A stretch of DNA of 64,000 nt from Streptomyces fagopyri (GTDB taxonomy: Bacteria; Actinomycetota; Actinomycetes; Streptomycetales; Streptomycetaceae). The DNA is taken from NCBI RefSeq assembly GCF_009498275.1, contig NZ_CP045643.1, positions 7,750,001 through 7,814,000 of the forward strand. The letters run 5' to 3'. Shown here one piece after another: positions 43,918-51,377 of the stretch. Below the pieces are notes generated by a model. It did not search any database and was not told the DNA's origin. It was given only the letters and a program-made list of their open reading frames with translations. Numbering within the stretch: the first letter of the stretch is position 1; every line of letters begins with the position of its first letter. The position numbers and the translations under genes are program-made.

Positions 43918-45051
43918 ATGGCCGGATCGCCGTTCGCATGGATCGACGAGCAGGCGCACCAGCGCCGACAGGCCGGACTCGTCCGTACCCTGCGCCCGCG
44001 CCCCGCCGACTCGGCCCTGCTCGATCTGGCGAGCAACGACTATCTCGGTCTCGCCCACCACCCCGAGATCACGGCCGCCGCGGCGGACGCCGCCCACCGC
44101 TGGGGAGCGGGCGCCACCGGATCGCGGCTCGTGTCCGGCACTACCGAACTTCACGCCGAACTCGAACGCGAGCTCGCCGGCTTCTGCGGCTTCGAGGCCG
44201 CGCTCGTCTTCTCCTCCGGGTACGCGGCCAATCTCGCCGCCGTCACCGCGCTCGCGCCGCACGGCTCGCTCATCGTCTCGGACGCGGGCAACCACGCCTC
44301 GCTCATCGACGGCTGCCGGCTCGCCCGCGGCGCCACGCAGGTCGTCGCGCACGCCGACCCCGACGCCGTGCGCAAGGCGCTCGGGACGCACGAGGGCCCC
44401 GCCGTCGTCGTCTCCGACACGGTCTTCTCGGTGGACGGCGACGCGGCACCGCTGGCCGGACTGGCCACGGCCTGCCGCGCGCACGGGGCGGCGCTGCTCG
44501 TCGACGACGCGCACGGACTCGGGGTGCTGGGCCGGGGCGGCCGGGGCGCTCCGCACGCCGCAGGGCTCGCCGGCGCTCCGGACGTCGTCGTGACCGTCAC
44601 GCTCTCCAAGTCGTTCGGCAGCCAGGGCGGCGCCGTCCTCGGACCCGCGCCGGTCATCGACCACCTGGTCAACGCGGCGCGCACCTTCATCTTCGACACC
44701 GGGCTGGCACCGGCGGCGGCGGGCGCGGCCCTCGCGGCGCTCAGGCTGCTGCGCCGCGAGCCGGCGCGCGCCGACCGGGCCCGCGCGGTGGCGACGGCGC
44801 TGCACACCCGGCTGACCGCCGAGGGCCTGGAGGCCGTACGGCCGGACGCCGCCGTGGTCTCGGTGCGCGCGCCGTCCCCCGAGCGGGCCGTGCGGTGGGC
44901 GGCGGACTGCCGGGAGGCGGGGCTCGCCGTCGGCTGCTTCCGCCCCCCGTCCGTGCCCGACGGAATCTCCCGGCTGCGGCTGACCGCCCGCGCGGATCTC
45001 ACCGACGCCCAGATCGAGCGGGCCGTACGGGTGATCTCCGAGAACCGGTGA
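43918..45051 (+). CDS. bioF: 8-amino-7-oxononanoate synthase
   Basis: A 377-residue alpha-oxoamine synthase that condenses pimeloyl thioester with L-alanine to give KAPA, the first ring-assembly step of biotin synthesis. Motifs: [40 protein letters not shown] and the PLP-lysine [14 protein letters not shown] at 43918 has a GGAGG ribosome-binding site. Its transcription away from bioBAD suggests shared regulation. The convergent DUF397 gene ends 12 bp after this stop. Confidence 0.95.
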   Translation: MAGSPFAWIDEQAHQRRQAGLVRTLRPRPADSALLDLASNDYLGLAHHPEITAAAADAAHRWGAGATGSRLVSGTTELHAELERELAGFCGFEAALVFSSGYAANLAAVTALAPHGSLIVSDAGNHASLIDGCRLARGATQVVAHADPDAVRKALGTHEGPAVVVSDTVFSVDGDAAPLAGLATACRAHGAALLVDDAHGLGVLGRGGRGAPHAAGLAGAPDVVVTVTLSKSFGSQGGAVLGPAPVIDHLVNAARTFIFDTGLAPAAAGAALAALRLLRREPARADRARAVATALHTRLTAEGLEAVRPDAAVVSVRAPSPERAVRWAADCREAGLAVGCFRPPSVPDGISRLRLTARADLTDAQIERAVRVISENR

Positions 45052-45063
45052 ACGAGAGGGCGG

Positions 45064-45288
45064 TCAGTCCAGTCCGGCGATGAACCCCTCCCAGCTGGCG
45101 GGGGTGAACAGCAGGGCGGGGCCCGCCGTGTTCTTGGAGTCGCGCACGGCGACGAGTCCGGCCCAGGGTCCCGGGCCGGGTCGTGCGGTCTCGACGCAGT
45201 TGTTCATTCCCGTACTGCGGCTGCTGCGCAGCCAGCGCACGTCATGGAGTGAAGTACTGAGAGGTACGTACCGAGGCAGTGCGGTCAT
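45064..45288 (-). CDS. DUF397 protein
   Basis: A 74-residue DUF397 protein (WLRSSRSTGMNNCVETA..., VRDSKNTAGPALLFTPASW). In Streptomyces, DUF397 proteins are encoded next to WhiJ-type XRE regulators and act with them in developmental control, probably as small antagonists. It starts 12 bp after the XRE stop with a GGAGG ribosome-binding site. Confidence 0.9.
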   Translation of the reverse strand: MTALPRYVPLSTSLHDVRWLRSSRSTGMNNCVETARPGPGPWAGLVAVRDSKNTAGPALLFTPASWEGFIAGLD

Positions 45289-45300
45289 GGGGGTGCCTCC

Positions 45301-46158
45301 TTACGCGCCGTCACGTATCCCGGCGATGTAGTCCAACGAGTCCTCGGGTGAAAGGGCGTGGAACCGAAGGGCGTTGAAGGCTTCGGTGTAGGCCTGAAGG
45401 TCTTCTTTCCGCTCGAGGTAGAGGCTACTCGTCAAGTGGTCGAGAACAACCACATCCAGATCAGTTGTGTTCGGAAATGAGAAAATAACGAAAGGCCCGG
45501 TCACTCCGGCGTGCGCCCCCGCCGCGAACGGCAGTACCTGAAGGCGCACTTGGGGAAGGGCGGCGGCCTCCCGCAGCCGCGCCAGCTGCCGTGCCATGAC
45601 CTCGGGTCCGCCGACCTCACGACGCAACACGGCCTCGTCCAGGACCGCGGTCAGCTCCAGCGGCGGATCCGAACGCAGCACGTCCTGCCGGGCGAGGCGC
45701 ACCTCGACGAGCGCGTCCAGCTTGTGGTCCTCGAGCCCGCCCACGGCCGCCCGGGTCACCGCGCGGGCGTACTCGGGGGTCTGGAGCAGCCCCGGCACCA
45801 CGGATGTCTCCAGCGTGCGCATACCGCTGGCCTGGGACTCCAGGCTGATGAAGTCCCGGTAGGCGGGCGGCAGAACCCCCCGATAGGCGTGCCACCAGTG
45901 ATGGCGCCCGTTGCCCTCGGATCCGGCCAGTCCGAGGAGCAGCTCCCGTAACCCGGGTTCACGGACGCCGTACGCGTCCAGCAAGCGCTCCACGTCGGCC
46001 GGTTTCACCCCGCTGATCCCCGTCTCGATCCGGCTCACCTTCGACTGGTGCCAGCCGACGAGACGGGCCGCCTCACCGCTGGTGAGGCTCACACCGGCGC
46101 GCAGCGCGCGCAGTTCGGCACCGAGTTTGCGGCGGCGTACCGCGGGACCGTGCTGCAT
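45301..46158 (-). CDS. WhiJ-type XRE regulator (HTH + DUF5753)
   Basis: A 285-residue regulator with an N-terminal XRE helix-turn-helix (residues 10-65, LGAELRALRAGVSLTSGEAARLVGWHQSKVSRIETG) and a C-terminal DUF5753 domain (about 95-275, with VPGLLQTPEYARA and LQVLPFAAGAHAG). A stretch near residues 222-247 (minus strand, about 45420-45495) uses many A/T-ending codons (GTT ATT, TTT, ACA ACT), unlike the rest of the window. ATG at 46158 has AGGAG upstream. With the DUF397 gene downstream and the divergent ATPase gene it forms the whiJ-type locus repeated many times in Streptomyces genomes. Confidence 0.92.
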   Translation of the reverse strand: MQHGPAVRRRKLGAELRALRAGVSLTSGEAARLVGWHQSKVSRIETGISGVKPADVERLLDAYGVREPGLRELLLGLAGSEGNGRHHWWHAYRGVLPPAYRDFISLESQASGMRTLETSVVPGLLQTPEYARAVTRAAVGGLEDHKLDALVEVRLARQDVLRSDPPLELTAVLDEAVLRREVGGPEVMARQLARLREAAALPQVRLQVLPFAAGAHAGVTGPFVIFSFPNTTDLDVVVLDHLTSSLYLERKEDLQAYTEAFNALRFHALSPEDSLDYIAGIRDGA

Positions 46159-46235
46159 GGCCGTACTCCTTACTCCTTCCGAGCCGCCCAAATACGGTCT
46201 GCCGTCGCAGAGTTCACCGCTTCGAGCGACAGATA

Positions 46236-46245
46236 TATGCATATC
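46236..46245. promoter_or_regulatory. AT-rich palindrome in the XRE/ATPase divergent region
   Basis: ATATGCATAT is a perfect 10-bp palindrome in an AT-rich patch (about 46232-46247) between the divergent XRE and ATPase genes, a likely promoter or operator element. Confidence 0.35.
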
Positions 46246-46370
46246 TCGGTGGATCGCGCCCGTGACCGGCCCGGTGATGGCAGTCTGGCGCGAAGCACCA
46301 GTCCGGGACCGTACTCGAACCATCCGCTCCGTGTCGGACTCCGGTCCCGTGGGAAAGGGACGACGTCGTC

Positions 46371-46829
46371 ATGGCAGATCACCAGGAAGCATCCGTCACT
46401 CTGCCGAGCGATCCCGCCTCGGTCTCCGCGGCCCGGAACTTCGTCATCGACGTGCTGGCCGAATGGGGCCTGCCGTGCGACGCCGAAGCCGCGGACACCG
46501 TACGGCTGATCGTGTCCGAACTAGCCACCAACGCCGTCCAGCACACCTTCGGCCAGTCGCCCACCTTCACGGTGGACGTCCGGCTGGAGCGGGACGAACA
46601 CCTGCGCATCGGCGTCACCGACAGCCATCCGCGCTTCCCGAAACGCCTGCCCGCCGCCGTCCAACAGGACAACGGGCGGGGGATGGTGATCATCCGTTGG
46701 CTGACCGCCGAGTGCGGCGGCAGGGTCCTCGTACGCCCCACCCGGGAGGGCGGCAAGACGGTCCTGATCGAGATGCCGTGGACGGTGCCGGCCCAGCCGG
46801 TGGTGGCCGGGGGTCCACAAGAGCCCTGA
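46371..46829 (+). CDS. HATPase_c protein, RsbW/SpoIIAB-like anti-sigma type
   Basis: A 152-residue single-domain ATP-binding protein of the GHKL fold, the type used as serine kinases or anti-sigma factors. N-box SELATNAVQH and G1-type motif DNGRGMVIIRWL are intact, while the second G-box is reduced to REGGKT. Such genes accompany WhiJ-type XRE and DUF397 genes. The ATG follows GGGAAAGGGACGACGTCGTC; a weak purine-rich site is present. Confidence 0.88.
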   Translation: MADHQEASVTLPSDPASVSAARNFVIDVLAEWGLPCDAEAADTVRLIVSELATNAVQHTFGQSPTFTVDVRLERDEHLRIGVTDSHPRFPKRLPAAVQQDNGRGMVIIRWLTAECGGRVLVRPTREGGKTVLIEMPWTVPAQPVVAGGPQEP

Positions 46830-46876
46830 GGAAACGATCAGTTGCCGTGCCCCACCGAGTGCCCCTGTCGCTTCGC

Positions 46877-47788
46877 CTACCGCGTGGCGCGCCCGAACAC
46901 GCCGCGCAGCAGGGCCCGGAAGGCCTCGGCGGCGGGTGCCTGCCGGTCGGTCCGGTGGACGACGGAGATCGTACGGCGCAGATCTCCCGGTTCCAGCAGC
47001 CGCAGCCCCACCGGAGTGACCGCCGTCCTGGCCACCATCTCCGGTACGACCGCGACCCCGAGCCCCGCGCTGACCAGCGCGCACACCAGGGCATACCCGG
47101 GGCTCTCGACCCGCACGGCGGGAGTCGCCCCGACCCGGGCCAGCGCGGCCTCCACGCCCTGCCGGGGCGGATGGTCCGGGGCCATGCTGATCAGCGGCTG
47201 CCCGGCGAGCGCGGAGAGCGGCAGCCGGGCCGCACCGTCGGCGAGGACGTGTCCCGGCGCGGTCACCAGCACCAGCTCCTCGACCAGGACCGGCTCCGCG
47301 CGGACCGACGAGGGGAGCGGCGCCGGGTCCGCGGGCTCGTAGGTGTGGGTCAGCGCGAGGTCCACCTCGCCCGCGGCGACCGCCGAGACACCGTCCGGGG
47401 GCTCGTAGTTCGCGACGGTGAGCTCCACGTCCGGATGGGCGCGGCGAAAGGCGCTGAGCACCGGCGGCAGCAGATGGATGCCCGCCGTCTGGAAGGTGCC
47501 GAGCCGCAGGGTTCCGCCCGACAGACCGGTCAGCCGGGCCAGTTCGTGCCGGGCCCGCTCCATCTCGTCGAGCACCCGGCGGGCCCGCGCCACGAGCAGC
47601 TCGCCCGCTTCCGTGAGCCGTGCCCCGCGATGGGACCGCACCAGCAGGAGGGCGCCGGCCTCCCGTTCCAGCTTGGCGAGCTGCTGGGAGAGGGCGGGCG
47701 GGCTGTAACCGAGGCGTTCGGCGGCCCGGGTGATGGATCCCGCCTCGGCGACCGCCACCAGGGCCGCGAGCCGTGTCGGGTCGTACAT
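46877..47788 (-). CDS. LysR-family transcriptional regulator
   Basis: A 303-residue LysR regulator: winged helix at residues 1-60 (LAALVAVAEAGSITRAAERLGYSPPALSQQLAKLE) and a periplasmic-binding-fold effector domain (about 88-295). Divergent from the LysE-type exporter gene across 118 bp that contains two identical 9-bp direct repeats, the classic arrangement for a LysR protein that controls an amino-acid exporter (LysG-LysE type). Confidence 0.92.
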   Translation of the reverse strand: MYDPTRLAALVAVAEAGSITRAAERLGYSPPALSQQLAKLEREAGALLLVRSHRGARLTEAGELLVARARRVLDEMERARHELARLTGLSGGTLRLGTFQTAGIHLLPPVLSAFRRAHPDVELTVANYEPPDGVSAVAAGEVDLALTHTYEPADPAPLPSSVRAEPVLVEELVLVTAPGHVLADGAARLPLSALAGQPLISMAPDHPPRQGVEAALARVGATPAVRVESPGYALVCALVSAGLGVAVVPEMVARTAVTPVGLRLLEPGDLRRTISVVHRTDRQAPAAEAFRALLRGVFGRATR

Positions 47789-47842
47789 CGAGCGGCTCCC
47801 CAGGTCCGGGGACCCCGCGGCGGAGCCCGGGCCCAAACGATT

Positions 47843-47884
47843 GCTTAAGGCAGACCCAGGATATTCGACATACCCGCTTAAGGC
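47843..47884. promoter_or_regulatory. Two GCTTAAGGC repeats in the lysR/lysE intergenic region
   Basis: GCTTAAGGC occurs at 47843-47851 and 47876-47884, 33 bp apart (about three helical turns), between the divergent genes. Same-face spacing suggests a pair of binding sites for the LysR protein. Confidence 0.5.
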
Positions 47885-47906
47885 CTCACCCGGGCAGCCT
47901 GGGGCC

Positions 47907-48677
47907 ATGGACGCACAGCTCATCGCCTTCACCGCAGTGGCCGCGGGAATGGTCGCCATGCCCGGCGCCGACTTCACCGTCGTCGTACGCAACGCTCTCG
48001 TCTCCCGCCGCGCCGGGGTGGCGTGCGCGCTCGGGGTGGCGGGCGGGCTTCTCCTGCACACGGCGCTGGCCGTCGCCGGCGTCGCCGCCGTCCTCGCGGC
48101 CGTGCCCGCGCTGTTCCGGACGCTGCAGTTCCTCGGTGGGGTCTACGTCCTGTACCTCGGGGTACGGACGCTGGACGGCCTGCGACGGCGGCGGGCCCGG
48201 GACCCGGAGCGGCGGCGCGACCGGGAGCGAGCGAGGGAGCGCTCGGCGGTCCCCGGCGGGACGCCGTACGGCGGCGTCGTGTCCGGCGGCGCGGTCTCCG
48301 GCCGGACCGTGCCCGGGGGCGCGGCTTCCGGCGGAATCGTGTCCGGCGGCGCGGTCTCCGGTGTGCCGGGCGACCGGAGTAGTCCGCTGCGGCAGGGATT
48401 CGTCACCAACGCGCTCAACCCGAAGGCGCCGATCACCTTCCTGAGCCTGCTGCCGCAGTTCGTGCCCGCGGGCAGCCCCGCGATGCCCCGCACCCTGGTG
48501 CTGGCCCTGATCGTGGTGGCCCTCGCCCTGGTGTGGTTCCCGGCGGTCGCCCTGCTGGTCGACCGGCTCGGCCGCTGGCTGCGCGGGCCGCGTGCCGCCC
48601 GCGCGGTGGAGGGGGTCACCGGGAGCGCGCTCACGGTGCTGGGCCTGGTGCTCCTCCTGGAGCCGCTGACGGCCTGA
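47907..48677 (+). CDS. LysE/RhtB-family amino acid exporter with repetitive loop insertion
   Basis: A 256-residue membrane protein of the LysE family with about six hydrophobic segments (N-terminus LIAFTAVAAGMVAMPGADFTVVVRNAL; second half GFVTNALNPKAPITFLSLLPQFV). The cytoplasmic loop at residues 95-155 is enlarged by a charged stretch (RRRRARDPERRRDRERARE) and glycine/valine/serine repeats; a 25-bp sequence is duplicated exactly 60 bp apart (48277-48301, 48337-48361), keeping frame. Probably exports an amino acid under control of the divergent LysR protein. Confidence 0.9.
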   Translation: MDAQLIAFTAVAAGMVAMPGADFTVVVRNALVSRRAGVACALGVAGGLLLHTALAVAGVAAVLAAVPALFRTLQFLGGVYVLYLGVRTLDGLRRRRARDPERRRDRERARERSAVPGGTPYGGVVSGGAVSGRTVPGGAASGGIVSGGAVSGVPGDRSSPLRQGFVTNALNPKAPITFLSLLPQFVPAGSPAMPRTLVLALIVVALALVWFPAVALLVDRLGRWLRGPRAARAVEGVTGSALTVLGLVLLLEPLTA

Positions 48678-48696
48678 GGGCCCTCCGGTTCGCGTG

Positions 48697-48733
48697 CCCG
48701 GGGGGCGGCGGCCCGGCACCGCCGCCCCCCGGG
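48697..48733. terminator. Bidirectional terminator between lysE-type and nlpC/P60 genes
   Basis: Perfect 15-bp stem CCCGGGGGGCGGCGG / CCGCCGCCCCCCGGG with loop CCCGGCA, in the 61-bp gap between convergent genes. Confidence 0.85.
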
Positions 48734-48738
48734 CCGGG

Positions 48739-49212
48739 TCAGCTCACACGGCCGTACCAGACGCTCTTCGTCCAGATCTTCTGGAGCTTCACGACCTCCC
48801 CGCTCTTCGGGGAGTGCCAGATCTTTCCCTTTCCGGCGTAGATGCCGACGTGGTACACGTTCCGGCCCGAGTGGAAGAACACGAGGTCACCGGCCTTGCG
48901 GTGCGAGGCGGAGATGTGGTGGCTCTTGTTGTACTGCCCCGCGGCCGTACGAGGCAGCTTCTTGCCCGCCTTCTTGTACGAGTACAGCGTGAGTCCGGAG
49001 CAGTCGAACCGGCGCGGCCCGGTGGCACCGTACAGGTACGGGGCGCCCTTCTTGGATGCCGCGATCTGGAGTGCCCTCGTCGCAGGTGTGGCCGCCTCGG
49101 CGTCGGCGGCGACGCCCGGGACCACGAGGCTGCCGCCCACGGCGGCGATGGTCAGAGCCGAGGCCGTACCGGCCCGGGTCAGCAGCGACGGGACACGATT
49201 GAGCGCAGTCAT
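48739..49212 (-). CDS. Secreted NlpC/P60 peptidoglycan hydrolase
   Basis: A 157-residue secreted wall hydrolase. Residues 1-41 are a signal peptide (basic start, hydrophobic ALTIAAVGGSLVVPGVA, cleavage near AEA), followed by a compact NlpC/P60 domain with catalytic C71 in FDCSGL, H121 in YHVGIY and H133. It should cut peptide stems of peptidoglycan. ATG at 49212. The 5' leader carries a c-di-AMP riboswitch, as for rpf and other wall-remodelling genes in Streptomyces. Confidence 0.93.
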   Translation of the reverse strand: MTALNRVPSLLTRAGTASALTIAAVGGSLVVPGVAADAEAATPATRALQIAASKKGAPYLYGATGPRRFDCSGLTLYSYKKAGKKLPRTAAGQYNKSHHISASHRKAGDLVFFHSGRNVYHVGIYAGKGKIWHSPKSGEVVKLQKIWTKSVWYGRVS

Positions 49213-49227
49213 GCGCAACCCTTCGTC

Positions 49228-49372
49228 AACCGCCTGTGAAGGATGACCTGTCGGATTCGGGCTGGCGAAGTAGCCCGGCCGCGTACGCGGCTTCACCCCA
49301 AGGACCGCCCGGTTCTCTCCGGCGGCCCGTCTTGCTGGGTCCTCCACTCCTGCCGATGCACATCTGTCGACC
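49228..49372 (-). ncRNA. ydaO-yuaA type c-di-AMP riboswitch
   Basis: On the minus strand the leader reads GGCAGGAGTGGAGGACCC ... CTTGGGGTGAAGCCGC ... GGGCTACTTCGCCAGCCCGAA, then CCGACAGGTCATCC and AGGCGG, which matches the conserved core of actinobacterial ydaO riboswitches (GGGGTGAA, GCCCGAA.CCGACAG, AGGCG). It ends about 15 bases before the ATG of the NlpC/P60 gene. Such riboswitches turn off wall hydrolase genes when c-di-AMP is high. Confidence 0.82.
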
Positions 49373-49690
49373 GGTCATCCGGGCGGCGGCAGGATTCGGC
49401 GTCCGCCCGGACCGCCCCGCCGGTGTGGCGGGGGCTTGTCGTCGGAGGGATCTTCACGCATGGATGTCGGAAAATCCGAGCGGAACCGATGATTTGTGGG
49501 GTTACTCACCACTCACCCGTTCGGGTGGACACTCCTCTGTTCGAGGGGTGTTGGGGACGTCGACAACGCTCTTACCAGCACCGGAACATCTCATTGCGCC
49601 TTTTGGCTACGCGTGTTGCGCAACTTTTCGGGCCACCCGAAAGGACGTGCGTCTACGCCGTTAGGGGGTACGCCGACTGGTCCGTTTGAA

Positions 49691-49724
49691 ACCCGGGCCG
49701 GGCGCATCGCGCGACGGCCCGGGT
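49691..49724 (-). terminator. Terminator of the clpP transcript
   Basis: Stem ACCCGGGCCG / CGGCCCGGGT with a partly paired inner GCGC/GCGC, beginning 9 bp past the stop of the ClpP partner gene; on the minus strand TTTCAAAC follows. Confidence 0.75.
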
Positions 49725-49733
49725 GCGGACGCG

Positions 49734-50039
49734 TCAACTGCCGGATGCGGGGGGCAGGGTGACGCGGGCGGCCCGCCGCTCGCCGTCCAGGACGCGCAGG
49801 GCCTGCGCGAGGGTCGGCGCGTGCACCTCGCTCTCGCCGCGCTGGTGCATCAGGGCCAGGGCGTCACGCAGCGCGGTCGCCTTGCCGACGAGTGCCTGGG
49901 CGGCGCGCAGACCGCGATAGGTGTCTCCCGGGCGGCCCGGGTTGATACGGCCGACCAGGTCGACCACGTCGAGGTAGCGGTCTATCAGTTCGGCCTCGGC
50001 GTGGGTCAGTGCGGGCAGCGGGGGCAGTTCGGGCACCAT
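49734..50039 (-). CDS. Small helical protein co-translated with the ClpP paralogue
   Basis: I do not recognise this 101-residue protein. It appears all-helical (LTHAEAELIDRYLDVVDLVGRINPGR; AAQALVGKATALRDALALMHQRGE; LAQALRVLDGERRAARV), with no signal peptide, cysteines or known catalytic motif. ATG at 50039 is seven bases after the clpP stop and uses the GAGGTGAT overlapping that stop as its ribosome-binding site, so it is made together with the ClpP-like protein; an adaptor or stabiliser is a reasonable hypothesis from context only. Confidence 0.8.
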   Translation of the reverse strand: MVPELPPLPALTHAEAELIDRYLDVVDLVGRINPGRPGDTYRGLRAAQALVGKATALRDALALMHQRGESEVHAPTLAQALRVLDGERRAARVTLPPASGS

Positions 50040-50046
50040 CGGCGGA

Positions 50047-50703
50047 TCACCTCGCGTCGGGTGTGGCGTTCCTCGCACCGGGCGCGGTGCGCGCGTTCTT
50101 GCGGCTCGGGATGATCCCGTCCACCAGCCCGTACGCCAGCGCGGCCCGCGCGTCCAGGATCGTGTCCCGCTCCATGTCGGCGGCGACTTGTTCGGGATTT
50201 TGCCCCGTGTGCCGTACGAGCATGTCCTCCAGCAGCTTCCGAGTGCGCGTCAACTCCGCTGCCTGGAGCGCGAGATCGCTCGCCTGACCCTGTACGGGCC
50301 CGTCGAGTGAGGGCTGACGGATCAGCACCCGGGCGCCCGGCAGGGCGAACCGCTTTCCAGGAGTGCCGCCGGCCAGCAGTACGGCGGCGACCGACACGGC
50401 CTGCCCCAGGCACACGGTCTCCACGTCGCAGGTGACGAATCGCATCGTGTCGTAGATCGCCGTCATCGCGCTGAACGAGCCGCCCGGGGAGTTGACGTAG
50501 AGCGAGATGTCCCGCTCCGGCGCCTGGTGTTCGAGGTACATGAACTGGGCCATCACGTCGTTCGCCGACGTGTCGTCGATCGCTGTCCCGAGGAACACGA
50601 TGCGCTCGTCGAGCAGCTTGGAGTACGGGTCGACGGTCCGGTGTCCCGTGGTCGTGCGCTCGGTGAACTCGGGCAGGACATGGCGGGCGGACGGTTCGTA
50701 CAT
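50047..50703 (-). CDS. ClpP-like protease subunit, catalytic His replaced by Arg
   Basis: A 218-residue ClpP-family protein with a normal fold: [26 protein letters not shown], the serine motif GQAVS (S104) and ERDTILDA (D180). The histidine of the triad, found in the (L/M)HQP motif of active ClpP, is arginine here (LIRQPS, R129, codon CGT at 50317-50319), so the charge relay should be broken. It may therefore be a ClpR-like structural subunit that assembles with active ClpP. It is not beside clpX, clpC or another clpP. ATG at 50703 has GGAGGAGG. The C-terminus ([18 protein letters not shown]) is basic and disordered. Confidence 0.92.
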   Translation of the reverse strand: MYEPSARHVLPEFTERTTTGHRTVDPYSKLLDERIVFLGTAIDDTSANDVMAQFMYLEHQAPERDISLYVNSPGGSFSAMTAIYDTMRFVTCDVETVCLGQAVSVAAVLLAGGTPGKRFALPGARVLIRQPSLDGPVQGQASDLALQAAELTRTRKLLEDMLVRHTGQNPEQVAADMERDTILDARAALAYGLVDGIIPSRKNARTAPGARNATPDAR

Positions 50704-51028
50704 GACTGCGCCTCCTCCGGGCGGCTCCCCTCTGAGCCGCTCTCTGTAAAAAACGTACAGGACGTTCAGATCATGTCGAGGAAATCGGCCCACAGCGAAA
50801 AATCCCACGGAGAGCACGGAGAGCACGGAGAGCACGGAGAGCACGGAGAGCACGGAGAGCACGGAGAAGGGGAGTGGGGCGCTCCGTCTATGTGGGGGCG
50901 ACGCCGAAGTCGCGTCGCCGGGCGTAGGGGCGGGCGCCGTCGGAGGTGGGGTGCCGTCGCTGCGCGCGGTACCGGGGGTCTTCGTCCGTTTCGGGAGAGC
51001 GTCGGGGCTCCGGTCTAAGCTGGTGGGC
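50704..51028. other. 325-bp spacer between the ClpP-like gene and the Phd-type antitoxin
   Basis: Divergent promoter region. Contains a lower-GC segment with GTAAAAAACGTACAGGACG (about 50747-50765), the eight-copy 9-bp repeat (50806-50877), and GC-rich sequence up to the antitoxin. TAAGCT at 51016-51021 could be a -10 for a leaderless antitoxin transcript. No gene is evident. Confidence 0.55.
50806..50877. repeat. 9-bp tandem repeat CACGGAGAG, eight copies
   Basis: Seven perfect copies of CACGGAGAG and an eighth ending in A, about 100 bp upstream of the ClpP-like gene. On the minus strand (sense for that gene) it reads CTCTCCGTG. Perfect repeats of this kind vary in copy number by slippage. 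Confidence 0.95.
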
Positions 51029-51307
51029 ATGGCCTACGAGATTCCGGTGACGCAAGCCAGGGCTGAGCTCGCCGATCTGATCAACCGGGTGGTGTACGGG
51101 GGCGAGCGTGTCGTCGTGACGCGACACGGGAAGCCTCTCGTCGCCCTCGTCTCCGCCGCCGACCTGGAGCGGCTCGAAGAGCTCCGGGAGCTCGCCGACG
51201 AGCAGGTGGTCAGCTCGCTCTCCAGTGTTCGCGAGGTCGCGTCCGCGCCGCGGGAGCGCCAGCGCTTCGGTATCGCCGCGGAGCACCAGGGACCCAACGT
51301 CTCGTAG
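51029..51307 (+). CDS. Phd/YefM-type antitoxin, no adjacent toxin
   Basis: A 92-residue Phd/YefM-family protein: [52 protein letters not shown] is the classic DNA-binding N-terminal domain, followed by a short variable tail that would bind a toxin. No RelE/YoeB or Doc gene is next to it; the downstream 680 bp has no coding capacity that fits. It may be a solitary regulator or a remnant of a toxin-antitoxin pair. Confidence 0.9.
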   Translation: MAYEIPVTQARAELADLINRVVYGGERVVVTRHGKPLVALVSAADLERLEELRELADEQVVSSLSSVREVASAPRERQRFGIAAEHQGPNVS

Positions 51308-51377
51308 CGGAACGGCGGTCGAGGACGCACGCGGGTCGGCAGCCGAGCTCCGGACGCCGGGCGCGGTGCGATGCGGT

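Larger units (their letters stand above)
49213..49733. other. 521-bp leader and spacer between nlpC/P60 and the clpP partner gene
   Basis: Contains the ydaO-type riboswitch (49228-49372, minus strand), about 315 bp of lower-GC DNA with small hairpins (for example TTTCGGG-CCA-CCCGAAA at 49626-49642) that presumably holds the nlpC/P60 promoter, and the terminator of the upstream clpP transcript (49691-49724). No protein-coding gene is evident. Confidence 0.6.

Noticed and set aside
49236..49689. Overlapping plus-strand frames of about 140-150 codons upstream of the nlpC/P60 gene
   Set aside because: They are antisense to the ydaO riboswitch and leader, have poor codon bias and no recognisable domain.
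50806..50877. Possible CRISPR array
   Set aside because: Direct tandem 9-bp repeats with no spacers; no cas genes in the window.
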